Shown one piece after another: positions 16,906-24,440 of a DNA stretch of 64,000 bases. The position numbers and the translations under genes were made by a program. Below the pieces are notes generated by a model, which had not been told where the DNA came from, ran no database searches, and saw only the letters and a program-made list of their open reading frames with translations. The first letter of the stretch is position 1. Each line of letters begins with the position of its first letter. Source of the stretch: Hymenobacter aquaticus (GTDB lineage: Bacteria; Bacteroidota; Bacteroidia; Cytophagales; Hymenobacteraceae). The stretch is from contig NZ_SRLC01000003.1 in assembly GCF_004765605.1 (NCBI RefSeq), forward strand, positions 372,001-436,000. The letters are read 5' to 3'.

Positions 16906-17011
16906 GTGAAATGGTGAGGTGGTGAAAGGGTGAGTTTTATGCTTGGATAGAGTGGAATTGCGCTGCCGGCACGACAACTCACCATCTCACTAGTTCACCA
17001 TCTCACCTTTT
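16906..17011. repeat. inverted repeat of GGTGA words
   Basis: The left arm (16906-16938) contains GTGAAATGGTGAGGTGGTGA. The right arm (16976-17011) contains AACTCACCATCTCAC and TTCACCATCTCACC. The arms are imperfectly complementary. It lies between the divergent ABC permease and queA genes. The same words recur at 50886-50993. Confidence 0.65.
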
Positions 17012-17047
17012 CGGGCGAAAAGTAACGATTTATCCGGCCATTGTACG

Positions 17048-17055
17048 TACTTTTG
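17048..17055 (+). promoter_or_regulatory. -7 box of queA (TACTTTTG)
   Basis: TACTTTTG matches TAnnTTTG 49 nt before the queA ATG. No clear -33 element. Confidence 0.5.
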
Positions 17056-17104
17056 CCAACCCAAAATTTTGTTAGATTCCCCTCCTATTGCCTTTGTTTA
17101 GCCC

Positions 17105-18154
17105 ATGAAACTGTCCGAGTTCAAATTTGACTTGCCCGAAAGCCTGCTGGCCCAACATCCGGCCAAAACTCGGGATGAATCGCGCCTGATGGTGTTGCAT
17201 CGGGACAGCGGCAAAATCGAGCACCGTGTCTTCAAGGACATCATTGAGTATTTCAATGAGGGTGACGTATTTGTGGTCAACGACACGCAGGTTTTCCCGG
17301 CCCGCCTGTACGGCAACAAGGAAAAGACGGGCGCTAAAATTGAGGTGTTCCTGCTGCGCGAGCTCAACAAGGAAATCCACCTCTGGGACGTGCTGGTCGA
17401 TCCGGCCCGTAAAATCCGGGTGGGCAACAAGCTCTACTTCGGCGAAAGCGACATGGTGGCCGAAGTTATCGACAACACCACTTCGCGCGGCCGCACCATC
17501 AAATTCCTGTTCGACGGCTCGGACGAGGAGTTCTACAAGGCCCTCAACGACCTGGGCGAAACCCCGCTGCCCCGCGAGGTTATCACCCGCGACGCGGAGC
17601 CCGCCGACAAAGAGCGTTACCAGACCATCTACGCCAAGAATAAAGGTGCCGTGGCCGCTCCTTCGGCCGGTTTGCACTTCACCCGCGAAGTAATCAAGCG
17701 CCTCGAAATCCGGGGCGTGGACATGGTGCCGGTGACGCTGCACGTAGGCCTGGGCACGTTCCGTCCCGTTGACGTGGAAGACCTGACCAAGCACAAGATG
17801 GACTCGGAGAACTTCATCGTGCCGGCCGAGTCGGCGGTGGTGGTGAACCGCGCCCTGGACGCCAAGAAGCGCGTGTGCGCCGTGGGTACCACCACGATGC
17901 GCGCCCTGGAGTCGTCGGTATCGGCGCATGCCCGCCTGAAGGAAAATCAGGGCTGGACCGACAAGTTCATCTTCCCGCCCCACGAGTTCAAGATTGCCAA
18001 CTCCCTGCTCACGAACTTCCACATGCCCGAAAGCACGCTGATGATGATGGCGTCGGCTTTTGCCGGTCACGAGTTCCTGATTGAAGCCTACCAGACCGCC
18101 ATTAAGGAGAAGTACAAGTTCTTCACCTACGGCGACGCCATGCTGATTCTGTAG
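17105..18154 (+). CDS. queA: tRNA preQ1(34) S-adenosylmethionine ribosyltransferase-isomerase
   Basis: A 349-residue cytoplasmic enzyme that transfers the ribosyl group of S-adenosylmethionine to preQ1 in tRNA to form epoxyqueuosine. Recognisable segments are MKLSEFKFDLPESLLAQHPAKTRDESRLMVL at the start, FKDIIEYFNEGDVFVVNDTQVFPARLYG, AAPSAGLHFT, VTLHVGLGTFRPV and VGTTTMRALES, in the usual order. The length equals the family norm (about 345-350). The start ATG is preceded by a -7 box at 17048. A hairpin terminator follows the stop. Confidence 0.96.
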   Translation: MKLSEFKFDLPESLLAQHPAKTRDESRLMVLHRDSGKIEHRVFKDIIEYFNEGDVFVVNDTQVFPARLYGNKEKTGAKIEVFLLRELNKEIHLWDVLVDPARKIRVGNKLYFGESDMVAEVIDNTTSRGRTIKFLFDGSDEEFYKALNDLGETPLPREVITRDAEPADKERYQTIYAKNKGAVAAPSAGLHFTREVIKRLEIRGVDMVPVTLHVGLGTFRPVDVEDLTKHKMDSENFIVPAESAVVVNRALDAKKRVCAVGTTTMRALESSVSAHARLKENQGWTDKFIFPPHEFKIANSLLTNFHMPESTLMMMASAFAGHEFLIEAYQTAIKEKYKFFTYGDAMLIL

Positions 18155-18179
18155 GCGGCAACTTGCTGTACCATCCGGT

Positions 18180-18222
18180 AGCGCCGGGGCTGTTTTCGCA
18201 ACGGCTCCGGCGCTTTCTTTTG
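18180..18222 (+). terminator. terminator after queA
   Basis: AGCGCCGG/CCGGCGCT arms (18180-18187, 18207-18214), extended inward by GC pairs with one G-U wobble, are followed by TTCTTTT. Confidence 0.8.
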
Positions 18223-18265
18223 GGAAAAACCTACTTTCGGGCCATCTGCCCGCTACTTTCCGCTT

Positions 18266-18991
18266 ATGGCTTCTGCTGCTTCCCCTCTCACCTCTTCCTC
18301 CACCCCGCCGCGCTACGCCATTCTGGTGGCCGGCGGCAGCGGCACGCGCATGGGCGCCGACCGACCCAAGCAGTTCCTGAATCTGCTCGGTGAGCCGGTG
18401 CTGCTGCACACCCTGCGCCGGTTTGCCCAACCGGAGCTGGGAATCGAGCAATGCGTGGTGGTGCTGCCAGCCGAGCAGTTTGCCACCTGGGAGCAGCTGT
18501 GCCGGGAGTTCAGCATCAGCATTCCGCACGCGGTGGTGGCGGGCGGCGAAACGCGCTGGGCCTCGGTGCGGCGCGGCCTGGCCTACCTGGCCGAACAGCC
18601 GGCGGGCCTGGTGGCCGTGCACGACGGGGTGCGGCCCCTGGTGTCGGCGGCCGTCATTGAGCAGACTTACGCCGCCGCCGCCACCCACGGGGCGGCCGTA
18701 GCCGCCGTGGCTCCCAAAGACTCGGTGCGCGGCCTGGCCCAGCAGGGCTCCTACGCCCTGGACCGCAGCCGGCTGCGGCTGGTGCAGACGCCGCAGTGCT
18801 TCGAGCTACAGCTGCTGTGGCGGGCCTACCAGCTACCCGAGCTGCCCACGTTTACGGATGATGCCAGCGTGGTGGAAGATCTGCAGCCCATCTACCTGGT
18901 GCCCGGCGACTACCGCAACCTCAAGATTACCACCCCCGAAGACCTGATTGTGGCCGAGGCCCTGCTGCGGGCCGAGCTGGGCGCTGGGTAA
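18266..18991 (+). CDS. ispD: 2-C-methyl-D-erythritol 4-phosphate cytidylyltransferase
   Basis: A 241-residue enzyme of the MEP isoprenoid pathway that makes 4-diphosphocytidyl-2-C-methylerythritol from MEP and CTP. ILVAGGSGTRMGADRPKQFL (about residues 19-38) is the CTP-binding signature with its glycine-rich loop and conserved R and K. VAVHDGVRPLVSAAVIE, AVAPKDSVR, QTPQCFELQLLWRAY, FTDDASVVE and ITTPEDLIVAEALLR follow. The first ~16 residues (MASAASPLTSSSTPPRY) are a non-conserved extension. A TACTTTCC sequence 5 nt before the ATG resembles a -7 box and implies a very short leader. It supplies precursors for carotenoids, including the lycopene cyclase substrate. Confidence 0.94.
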   Translation: MASAASPLTSSSTPPRYAILVAGGSGTRMGADRPKQFLNLLGEPVLLHTLRRFAQPELGIEQCVVVLPAEQFATWEQLCREFSISIPHAVVAGGETRWASVRRGLAYLAEQPAGLVAVHDGVRPLVSAAVIEQTYAAAATHGAAVAAVAPKDSVRGLAQQGSYALDRSRLRLVQTPQCFELQLLWRAYQLPELPTFTDDASVVEDLQPIYLVPGDYRNLKITTPEDLIVAEALLRAELGAG

Positions 18992-19066
18992 TCACCCGGT
19001 CCGCCCGTTTGCCGGGTTCGGCGTACTTTTCGGTTCTCAAACCTTTCCACCCGACATTTCTTTCCT

Positions 19067-19846
19067 ATGTACACCTGCCTGCTTTACGACGTTCAGAACG
19101 GCGTTGCCACTATTACCCTGAACCGGCCGGAAGTATTCAACGCCTTCAATGACCCGCAGAGCTACGAGCTGCAGGACGCGCTGCAGAAAGTAGCCGACGA
19201 CGACTCGGTGCGGGCCGTGGTGCTGACCGGGGCCGGCCGCGCCTTCTGCTCGGGTCAGGATCTGAAAGCCACCCAGGACGACCCTGATTTTTCCTTTGCC
19301 GATACCCTGCACAAGCGCTACAACCCCATTATTCGGGCTATGCGCAACATGCCCAAGCCTATTATTGGCCGGCTCAACGGCGTAGCGGCCGGTGCCGGCT
19401 GCTCCCTGGCCCTGGCCTGCGACGTGCTGGTGGCTTCTTCGGAAGCCTCGCTGATTGAGGTGTTTATCAACATCGGGCTGGTGCCCGACTCGGGCTCCTC
19501 CTACTTTTTACCCCGGCTGGTGGGCACCCTCAAGGCCTTCGAGCTCTGCACGCTGGGTTCCAAGGTAACGGCCGATGAAGCCCTGCGCCTGGGCTTGGTC
19601 AATCAGGTGGTGGCACCGGCCGAGCTGGATGCCGCCGTGGCCGCGCTGGCCGCCCGGTATGCCGCGGCCCCGACCAAGTCGATTGGCCTGATCAAGCAGA
19701 TGCTGAACAAGGCGGGCACCGCCACGCTGGACGAAATGCTCGATTACGAGGCCGACTGCCAGCAGACGGCCGGCGAATCGGCGGACTACCGGGAAGGCGT
19801 GGCCGCGTTTACGGAAAAGCGCAAACCCGTATTTAAAGGTCTGTAA
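19067..19846 (+). CDS. enoyl-CoA hydratase/isomerase family protein (PaaG-like)
   Basis: A 259-residue crotonase-fold protein. Key segments are TLNRPEVFNAFND, VVLTGAGRAFCSGQDLKA (oxyanion-hole region), PIIGRLNGVAAGAGCSLALACDVLVASSEASLIEVFINIGLVPDSGSSYFLPRLVG and AFTEKRKPVFKG. The pattern GLVPDSGSSYFLPRLVG and the aspartate there resemble the phenylacetate-pathway isomerase PaaG more than the classical hydratase ECH, but no other paa genes are nearby. It probably acts in fatty-acid or aromatic degradation. The start ATG (MYTCLLYDVQNGVATITLN) fits the family. Confidence 0.85.
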   Translation: MYTCLLYDVQNGVATITLNRPEVFNAFNDPQSYELQDALQKVADDDSVRAVVLTGAGRAFCSGQDLKATQDDPDFSFADTLHKRYNPIIRAMRNMPKPIIGRLNGVAAGAGCSLALACDVLVASSEASLIEVFINIGLVPDSGSSYFLPRLVGTLKAFELCTLGSKVTADEALRLGLVNQVVAPAELDAAVAALAARYAAAPTKSIGLIKQMLNKAGTATLDEMLDYEADCQQTAGESADYREGVAAFTEKRKPVFKGL

Positions 19847-20004
19847 CTGTATTATTTCGGCATCATAGACACGCAACCAGACGACTGATCCGGCCTTCGT
19901 CGGCTCCGTTCTTGCTGGCACCTTCGCCGACGGAGTACGTGCTCCTGGTAGGGCAGCTGTCCGGACGTAACCCAGCACTTGACAAATACTGAATTTCAAC
20001 GCCG

Positions 20005-20033
20005 CAGGGCAGCTTTTCGACAAGGCTGCCCTG
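20005..20033 (+). terminator. possible terminator hairpin
   Basis: CAGGGCAGC and GCTGCCCTG arms (9 bp, 11-nt loop) are followed by TTTCG, about 160 nt after the enoyl-CoA hydratase stop. The T tract is weak. Confidence 0.4.
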
Positions 20034-20107
20034 TTTCGCGTGTACACTGTGACACTCCGCGCGGCAACCGCACGTCGGTATGGACGGGCACCGTACCCGC
20101 TGACATC

Positions 20108-20263
20108 ATGCCGCCCCTAACGCTGGACCCTGTTGTCGGCATTTCCTCCGTCCGGTTCCTTTCATACTGGAACGGCGACGGAATCTACTACGACAGTGTG
20201 TGCATCGTGACGGCCGATGGGGTGGCGACGCTAACTCTACACGTCAAAAAAGCCAAGAAATAG
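20108..20263 (+). CDS. possible small ORF or gene remnant
   Basis: A 51-codon frame starting at ATG 20108 (MPPLTLDPVVGISSVRFLSYWNGDGIYYDS). The frame is open further upstream to a TTG at 19979, but that part contains a hairpin and reads poorly. It looks like the end of a beta-rich protein and may be a remnant. No family recognised and no convincing ribosome binding site. Confidence 0.25.
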   Translation: MPPLTLDPVVGISSVRFLSYWNGDGIYYDSVCIVTADGVATLTLHVKKAKK

Positions 20264-20284
20264 CGGTTTTACTGGGCCCTAAAA

Positions 20285-20317
20285 ACAAAGCGGCCCGGAA
20301 ATTCCGGGCCGCTTTGT
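20285..20317. terminator. bidirectional terminator
   Basis: ACAAAGCGGCCCGG and CCGGGCCGCTTTGT arms (14 bp) around AAATT. It lies between the possible small ORF and the convergent lipoprotein gene at 20370. Confidence 0.85.
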
Positions 20318-20369
20318 GGGTACAGACTGCGACAATCCGCAGCGGGGCGCTAGGTGTGGTTGAAAAGGA

Positions 20370-21233
20370 TTAGCGGAGGCGAATGGTGCGCGTAACGCCG
20401 TTCACGGTGATGCTGGCGATGTTGTCGCAGGCTTCGGTGCCCGTGGGGTCGTAGTTGAGCAGCAGGGTTTTACCCTTGGAGTTGCTGATGTTGACGGTAC
20501 CGGCCGTGAAGTGTCGGGCGCAGCCCAGCGTGAAGTTTTTCACTAGCGGCGTCTGAATCTGGGCGGTGTAACTCACGTTTTTGCGGTTGGTGCCCGAGGC
20601 CTGGCCCGTCACCTGGTACTTGTCGTCCTGGATGGTAGCAGTGCCAAAGCCGGCCGTGCGGGTGTACGTGCGCTGCGAGGTCCAGCTGTGGGTGCCGTCG
20701 GGGGTGACGATGCTGGCATTCTGCACGTCCAGCGAGAAGGAGCCGTTGCCGAGGCTGGTGAAGACCCGCGTGCCGGTATGGCGGTTGTTGTTCACGTAGT
20801 AGTTGACCAAGGTTACGGTAGCCGTGGCGCCGGCTTGCGTAACGCCGTTCAGACGGTAGGGTCCGCCGAAGACCACCACAATCTGGCCGCGCCGGGTTTT
20901 GCCGTTGGGGCACAGGCAGTTGGTAGCACCAAAGTCAATGGTCAGGGTCCGGGTTTCGGCGTTGTAGGTGCGCACGGCGCAGGTGCCCACTACCCGCAGC
21001 ACGTCGCCGGGCTCCCGGGCCGGGCCGTTGGATACCCGCTCGTTGTCGGGGGTCGAGGCCTCGATGATGTCGCCGATGGCAGCATTTTCGTCTTCAGCGT
21101 TGCCGCTGTCCTCCGCCGATTCCAGGTTTTCCGGAGCAGCATCTTTGTCGTTGTCGCGGTTGCAGGCCGTGAAGCAGAGCAGGCCGCTAGCCAGAGCAGC
21201 CAGCCCCAGGGAGCGGAGCGTGAGATTTTTCAT
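20370..21233 (-). CDS. lipoprotein with acidic linker, function unknown
   Basis: A 287-residue lipoprotein. The signal ends in LLCFTACNRDNDKD, so C25 would be lipidated. Residues ~27-65 are an acidic linker (EDSGNAEDENAAIG). The remainder is beta-rich, in two similar segments: LTIDFGATNCLCPNGKTRRGQIVVVFGGPYR, then VNYYVNNNRHTGTRVFTSLGNGSFSLDV and TGQASGTNRKNVSYTAQIQTPL. This pattern (NGKTRRG then NYYVN then SGTNR) recurs in Bacteroidota surface lipoproteins of unknown role (recollection). Four cysteines in the mature domain could form disulfides. It is convergent with the preceding gene and divergent from the DUF4142 gene. Confidence 0.75.
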   Translation of the reverse strand: MKNLTLRSLGLAALASGLLCFTACNRDNDKDAAPENLESAEDSGNAEDENAAIGDIIEASTPDNERVSNGPAREPGDVLRVVGTCAVRTYNAETRTLTIDFGATNCLCPNGKTRRGQIVVVFGGPYRLNGVTQAGATATVTLVNYYVNNNRHTGTRVFTSLGNGSFSLDVQNASIVTPDGTHSWTSQRTYTRTAGFGTATIQDDKYQVTGQASGTNRKNVSYTAQIQTPLVKNFTLGCARHFTAGTVNISNSKGKTLLLNYDPTGTEACDNIASITVNGVTRTIRLR

Positions 21234-21415
21234 GCGGAGGGAGGTTGAAAAAGTGTGGTATGGGTTGGTTTTGTAGCCGTTAGAGGCCGGGGTAAGGAAA
21301 GAGTTTAACCCCGGTCAAACTTTTTTTTCGCGGCCCGGAACTATTTCATTTTGAACCGCAAAGCCCACCGGCCGTATAGAAGCGCACTGCTTTTCACTTA
21401 TCCGCCCCCAGACCT

Positions 21416-22009
21416 ATGCTGAGCTCCTCGTATCGAACCGTAGCCTTGTGGGGCAGCCTGCTGGCCTTGGCCGCGGCCTGTTCGCCCGAGCAGAGCCAGA
21501 AAGACCCCGTCGCGGAAGCCCAGTTTCAGAACGAGAAGCGCATCGGCGACGAAAACGTGACGAAGAAGCAGGAGCGCGACGCCGAGTTTATGGTGGAAGC
21601 CGCCAGCGACGGTCTGCTGGAAGTAGAGCTGGGCCGGCTGGCGCAGCAAAAGGCTACCCAACCGGCGGTAAAAAACTTTGGTCAGCACATGGCCACTCAG
21701 CACGCCGAAGCCAACGCGGCCCTGAAAACGCTGGCCGAGCAAAAAGGCCTCGTGCTGCCCGCCAGCCTGGGCCGCGACCAGCAGGAAACCTACCGCAAGC
21801 TTTCGGGCCTCACCGGCAGCCAGTTCGACAAAGCCTACATGGATCTGATGGTCGACGACCACAAGAAGGACGTGGACGAGTTTGAGGACATGAGCGAAGA
21901 CGCCTACGACGGCGACATTCGCGGCTTCGCGGCCAAGTACGCTCCCGTGCTGAAACAACACCTGGAAATGGCCGAGCAGGTCAACGACCAGGTGGAAAAG
22001 CTACCCTAA
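21416..22009 (+). CDS. DUF4142 domain lipoprotein
   Basis: A 197-residue protein beginning MLSSSYRTVALWGSLLALAAACSPEQ, a lipoprotein-type signal with the lipidated Cys at residue 22. The helical domain has the DUF4142 pattern: DAEFMVEAASDGLLEVELGRLAQQKATQPAVKNFGQHMATQHAEANAALKTLAEQKGLVLP, then FDKAYMDLMVDDHKKDVDEFE and APVLKQHLEMAEQ. The His and Asp/Glu residues in the four-helix bundle resemble ferritin-like folds, but metal binding is unproven. The next gene is 32 bp downstream and another DUF4142 gene follows it, so the three may be an operon of envelope lipoproteins, possibly stress-related. Confidence 0.88.
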   Translation: MLSSSYRTVALWGSLLALAAACSPEQSQKDPVAEAQFQNEKRIGDENVTKKQERDAEFMVEAASDGLLEVELGRLAQQKATQPAVKNFGQHMATQHAEANAALKTLAEQKGLVLPASLGRDQQETYRKLSGLTGSQFDKAYMDLMVDDHKKDVDEFEDMSEDAYDGDIRGFAAKYAPVLKQHLEMAEQVNDQVEKLP

Positions 22010-22041
22010 CCTGATTTTCCTTTACTCAACCAATTTACCGT

Positions 22042-22275
22042 ATGAAGACCCGATTTTTTTCTTTGCTGGCCCTGGCAGCTATGCTTTCCCTGACCAGCTG
22101 TGGCGATGCCGATAAGCGCACCGACGGCACGGCCGGCGAGGCAGTAAGTGATATGGACAAAGCCGCTGACGACGGCGGCGTACAGGCCGACGCCACCGTA
22201 ATCGACAACGACGCAGGCCCGACTGTGACGGCCAACGCCGATTCGGCCATGACCGACACTACCACGGCCCCCTAA
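22042..22275 (+). CDS. small lipoprotein, 77 residues
   Basis: MKTRFFSLLALAAMLSLTSCGDADK is a clear lipoprotein signal with lipidated Cys at residue 20. The remaining ~57 residues are acidic, Asp/Ala/Thr-rich and probably disordered (GEAVSDMDKAADDGGVQADATVIDNDAG). It lies between two DUF4142 genes and may be co-transcribed with the first. No function can be assigned. Confidence 0.75.
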   Translation: MKTRFFSLLALAAMLSLTSCGDADKRTDGTAGEAVSDMDKAADDGGVQADATVIDNDAGPTVTANADSAMTDTTTAP

Positions 22276-22297
22276 GCAGCCGTATTCTTGGTACACT

Positions 22298-22337
22298 CTA
22301 CGCTGAGCTGCCACCCGCCCGGGGCAGCTCAGCGTAG
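22298..22337. terminator. hairpin between small lipoprotein and second DUF4142 gene
   Basis: Perfect 15-bp arms CTACGCTGAGCTGCC and GGCAGCTCAGCGTAG with a 10-nt loop. Only a weak T run follows (AGAGTTTTCC), so it may be an attenuator, RNA-stability element or terminator. Confidence 0.65.
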
Positions 22338-22393
22338 CAGTAAGAGTTTTCCGCCCTGAGTATCCCCTCCTCTTTTCAACCAAACCACCCACT

Positions 22394-23089
22394 ATGAAAC
22401 GCATTACCATGAGCCTGTTGTGTGCCAGCTTACTCAGCCTGGGCGCTTGCAGCAGCAACGACAGCTCGACTACCACGACCGACGCCCCGACTAACTCAGA
22501 AGAAGCGGGTGGCAACGCGGGCGACAACTACATGAACGCCGCCACCAACGGCGACTCATCGACAACCTCGCTGCCCGCCGATGCCACCGCCGCCGGCAGC
22601 GCCGCCGCTACGGGCACGGCCCCAGCCGATATGAACGCCAATTCGTCGGGAGCTACGGCCCCGCACGCTACCGACCCTGAGTTTATGATGTCGGCGGCCC
22701 ACAGCGACCAGAATGAGATTCAGCTCAGCAAGCTGGTGCTCGCGAAAGGCGCGACCGGCATGACCAAGCAGCACGCCGAGATGATGATTAAGGACCACAC
22801 CAAATCGACGGCGGACCTGAAAGCCCTAGCCCAGAAAAAGAACGTGGCCCTGCCCGCCGATATGGACGATGAGCACAAAGCCATTGCCAAGCAGATGGAG
22901 ACGTTGTCGGGCGCGGCGCTGGACAAGAAGTTCATGGATCAGATGGTGATGGACCACCAGAAGACCCTGAACACGCTGAAAGCCCACCAAAGCATGACCA
23001 AGGACGCCGACCTGCAAGGCTTTATCGGCAAGGTGACGCCCGTGGTACAGGGCCACCTGGATATGTCGAAAAAGCACGCCAGCATGTAA
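22394..23089 (+). CDS. DUF4142 domain lipoprotein with Ser/Thr/Ala-rich linker
   Basis: A 231-residue protein starting MKRITMSLLCASLLSLGACSSNDSS, with lipidated Cys at residue 19. A ~75-residue low-complexity linker rich in Thr, Ser, Ala and Asn precedes the DUF4142 domain: DPEFMMSAAHSDQNEIQLSKLVLAKGATGMTKQHAEMMIKDHTKSTADLKALAQKKNVALP, LDKKFMDQMVMDHQKTLNTLKAHQS and VVQGHLDMSKKHASM. It is a paralogue of the gene at 21416 with a much longer linker, which may place the domain further from the membrane. A 16-bp-stem terminator follows directly. Confidence 0.88.
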   Translation: MKRITMSLLCASLLSLGACSSNDSSTTTTDAPTNSEEAGGNAGDNYMNAATNGDSSTTSLPADATAAGSAAATGTAPADMNANSSGATAPHATDPEFMMSAAHSDQNEIQLSKLVLAKGATGMTKQHAEMMIKDHTKSTADLKALAQKKNVALPADMDDEHKAIAKQMETLSGAALDKKFMDQMVMDHQKTLNTLKAHQSMTKDADLQGFIGKVTPVVQGHLDMSKKHASM

Positions 23090-23110
23090 GCCAAGCGCTT
23101 TGCTTACCAC

Positions 23111-23152
23111 CAGAAAGCCGCCGGACCTGCGTCCGGCGGCTTTCTGCTTTTT
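23111..23152 (+). terminator. strong terminator
   Basis: CAGAAAGCCGCCGGAC and GTCCGGCGGCTTTCTG arms (16 bp, 4-nt loop) are followed by CTTTTT. It shares the GCCGCCGGA core with the terminators at 1719, 8362 and 32967. Confidence 0.92.
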
Positions 23153-23251
23153 GGCGCTCTGCTGGCGGCGCGGGTTGGCTGCTCATATGCCAAACTCTAT
23201 ATTTGGCTGACCGGTGCACTATTGTCGGCTTCGTATTAGGGACAGATACTT

Positions 23252-23932
23252 ATGGATGGCAACGAAAAAGCCCAGCACCACCGCGACGCTTTCCAGATTG
23301 AGCGGGTAATTCTGTTTACCGACGCCGTTTTTGCCATTGCCATTACGCTGCTCGTCATCGAAATCAAGGTGCCGGAGCTGGAGCACCCCACCGAAAGCGC
23401 CGTGCAGAGCGTGCTGGCTCACCTGATTCCGAAGTTCGTGGGCTTTCTGCTCAGCTTCTTCATCATTGCCATCTATTGGATGGCCCACCACCGCATCTTC
23501 CGCTTCGTGCGCCGCCTCGACAACCGCCTGCTGTGGCTGAATCTGGTGTTTCTGCTCAGCATCGTCATCATGCCCTTCACCACGGCTTACCAGAGCGAGT
23601 ACAGCCTGCTGCGCACCCCCTGGATTGTGTACAGCATCAACATTGCCTTCACAGGCCTGATGCAGACCGCCCTGCAGCGCCACCTGCGCAACCACCGCCA
23701 TCAGCTCGTGGCCGACCCCGAGCACGAGCACCCCGACCTGGACTTGGCCCGCCCGCTGATGTCGCCGCTGGTGTTCGTCAGCAGCATTGCCCTGGCCTTC
23801 GTGCTGCCGCCCATCGCGCTGCGCCTGATTCCGGCCGTGGCGTTTCCACTGCTGGGCTTCCTGAACCGCCGCCGCTACCGCCGTTTGGATGCTGCTTACC
23901 GGCAGAAGCACGGCGCCCGGGTGCTGGCCTAA
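23252..23932 (+). CDS. TMEM175 family (DUF1211) potassium channel-like protein
   Basis: A 226-residue inner-membrane protein with six predicted helices. The first helix carries RVILFTDAVFAIAITLLVIEIKVPE, the TMEM175 filter-helix signature (usually FSD, here FTD), followed by IAIYWMAHHRIFRFV and RLLWLNLVFLLSIVIMPFTTAYQ. Bacterial members are tetrameric K+-conducting channels with one such repeat per subunit, and this length fits. The C-terminal part has two more hydrophobic segments and ends in a basic tail (NRRRYRRLDAAYRQKHG). It ends 10 bp before the convergent secreted-protein gene. Confidence 0.86.
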   Translation: MDGNEKAQHHRDAFQIERVILFTDAVFAIAITLLVIEIKVPELEHPTESAVQSVLAHLIPKFVGFLLSFFIIAIYWMAHHRIFRFVRRLDNRLLWLNLVFLLSIVIMPFTTAYQSEYSLLRTPWIVYSINIAFTGLMQTALQRHLRNHRHQLVADPEHEHPDLDLARPLMSPLVFVSSIALAFVLPPIALRLIPAVAFPLLGFLNRRRYRRLDAAYRQKHGARVLA

Positions 23933-23942
23933 CGTGCCTGTC

Positions 23943-24374
23943 TTACTTAGCCGGACCAACAGCCGTGGCTTCCCATTGGAGTTCGTAAGAATCGCACCGC
24001 AGGGCGTTGATGTTCATGCGGAAGCGGCCGGTAGCGGTTTTGCCCGCGAGCTTGCCGCCCATATCAAAGCACCAGGCGGAGGCCCCACCGTCCGGCGGTT
24101 CGCAGAGGCGGCCGGCAATGGTGCCATTGGTGACGGCGAAGCTACCCCTGGGGCCGGTGGCACCCAGCATTTCCAGCTTCCCGTCGCAGCGCCAGTATCC
24201 TTTGAAGGTAACGTCGCGGATGGTTTTGCCATCGGGAGCCAGCACGAAGCTGAGCGTGTTGCCTTTCATGCCGTTGGTGAATTTGCCCTCGAAACGGGTG
24301 CCGGTTGGTGGGGTCGGGGCGGTTCCGGCCGCTAGCAACAGTGTGAGAGCCGGGAGGAGTAGAAAAACGCGCAT
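23943..24374 (-). CDS. small exported protein, function unknown
   Basis: A 143-residue protein from the ATG at 24374: MRVFLLLPALTLLLAAGTAPTPPTG, a Sec signal peptide. The mature part (FEGKFTNGMKGNTLSFVLAPDGKTIRDVTFKGYWRCDGKLEMLG..) is beta-rich with three cysteines and resembles small beta-barrel or lipocalin-like exported proteins. The ORF extends to 24407, but that start lies inside the terminator hairpin. No family recognised. It is transcribed away from uvrA's terminator. Confidence 0.7.
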   Translation of the reverse strand: MRVFLLLPALTLLLAAGTAPTPPTGTRFEGKFTNGMKGNTLSFVLAPDGKTIRDVTFKGYWRCDGKLEMLGATGPRGSFAVTNGTIAGRLCEPPDGGASAWCFDMGGKLAGKTATGRFRMNINALRCDSYELQWEATAVGPAK

Positions 24375-24386
24375 AGGCCGGAAAAA

Positions 24387-24420
24387 ATGAGGCCGGGAAA
24401 TAATCATTTCCCGGCCTCAT
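24387..24420 (-). terminator. terminator after uvrA
   Basis: Perfect 15-bp arms ATGAGGCCGGGAAAT and ATTTCCCGGCCTCAT with a 4-nt loop. Read on the minus strand it follows uvrA. A T tract is present (TTTTTTC). Confidence 0.85.
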
Positions 24421-24440
24421 TTGCAATGCGTCACGCCAGT

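Noticed and set aside
19979..20107. TTG-started N-terminal extension of the small ORF at 20108
   Set aside because: It contains a 9-bp hairpin and arginine-rich sequence without a ribosome binding site, so it is unlikely to be translated.
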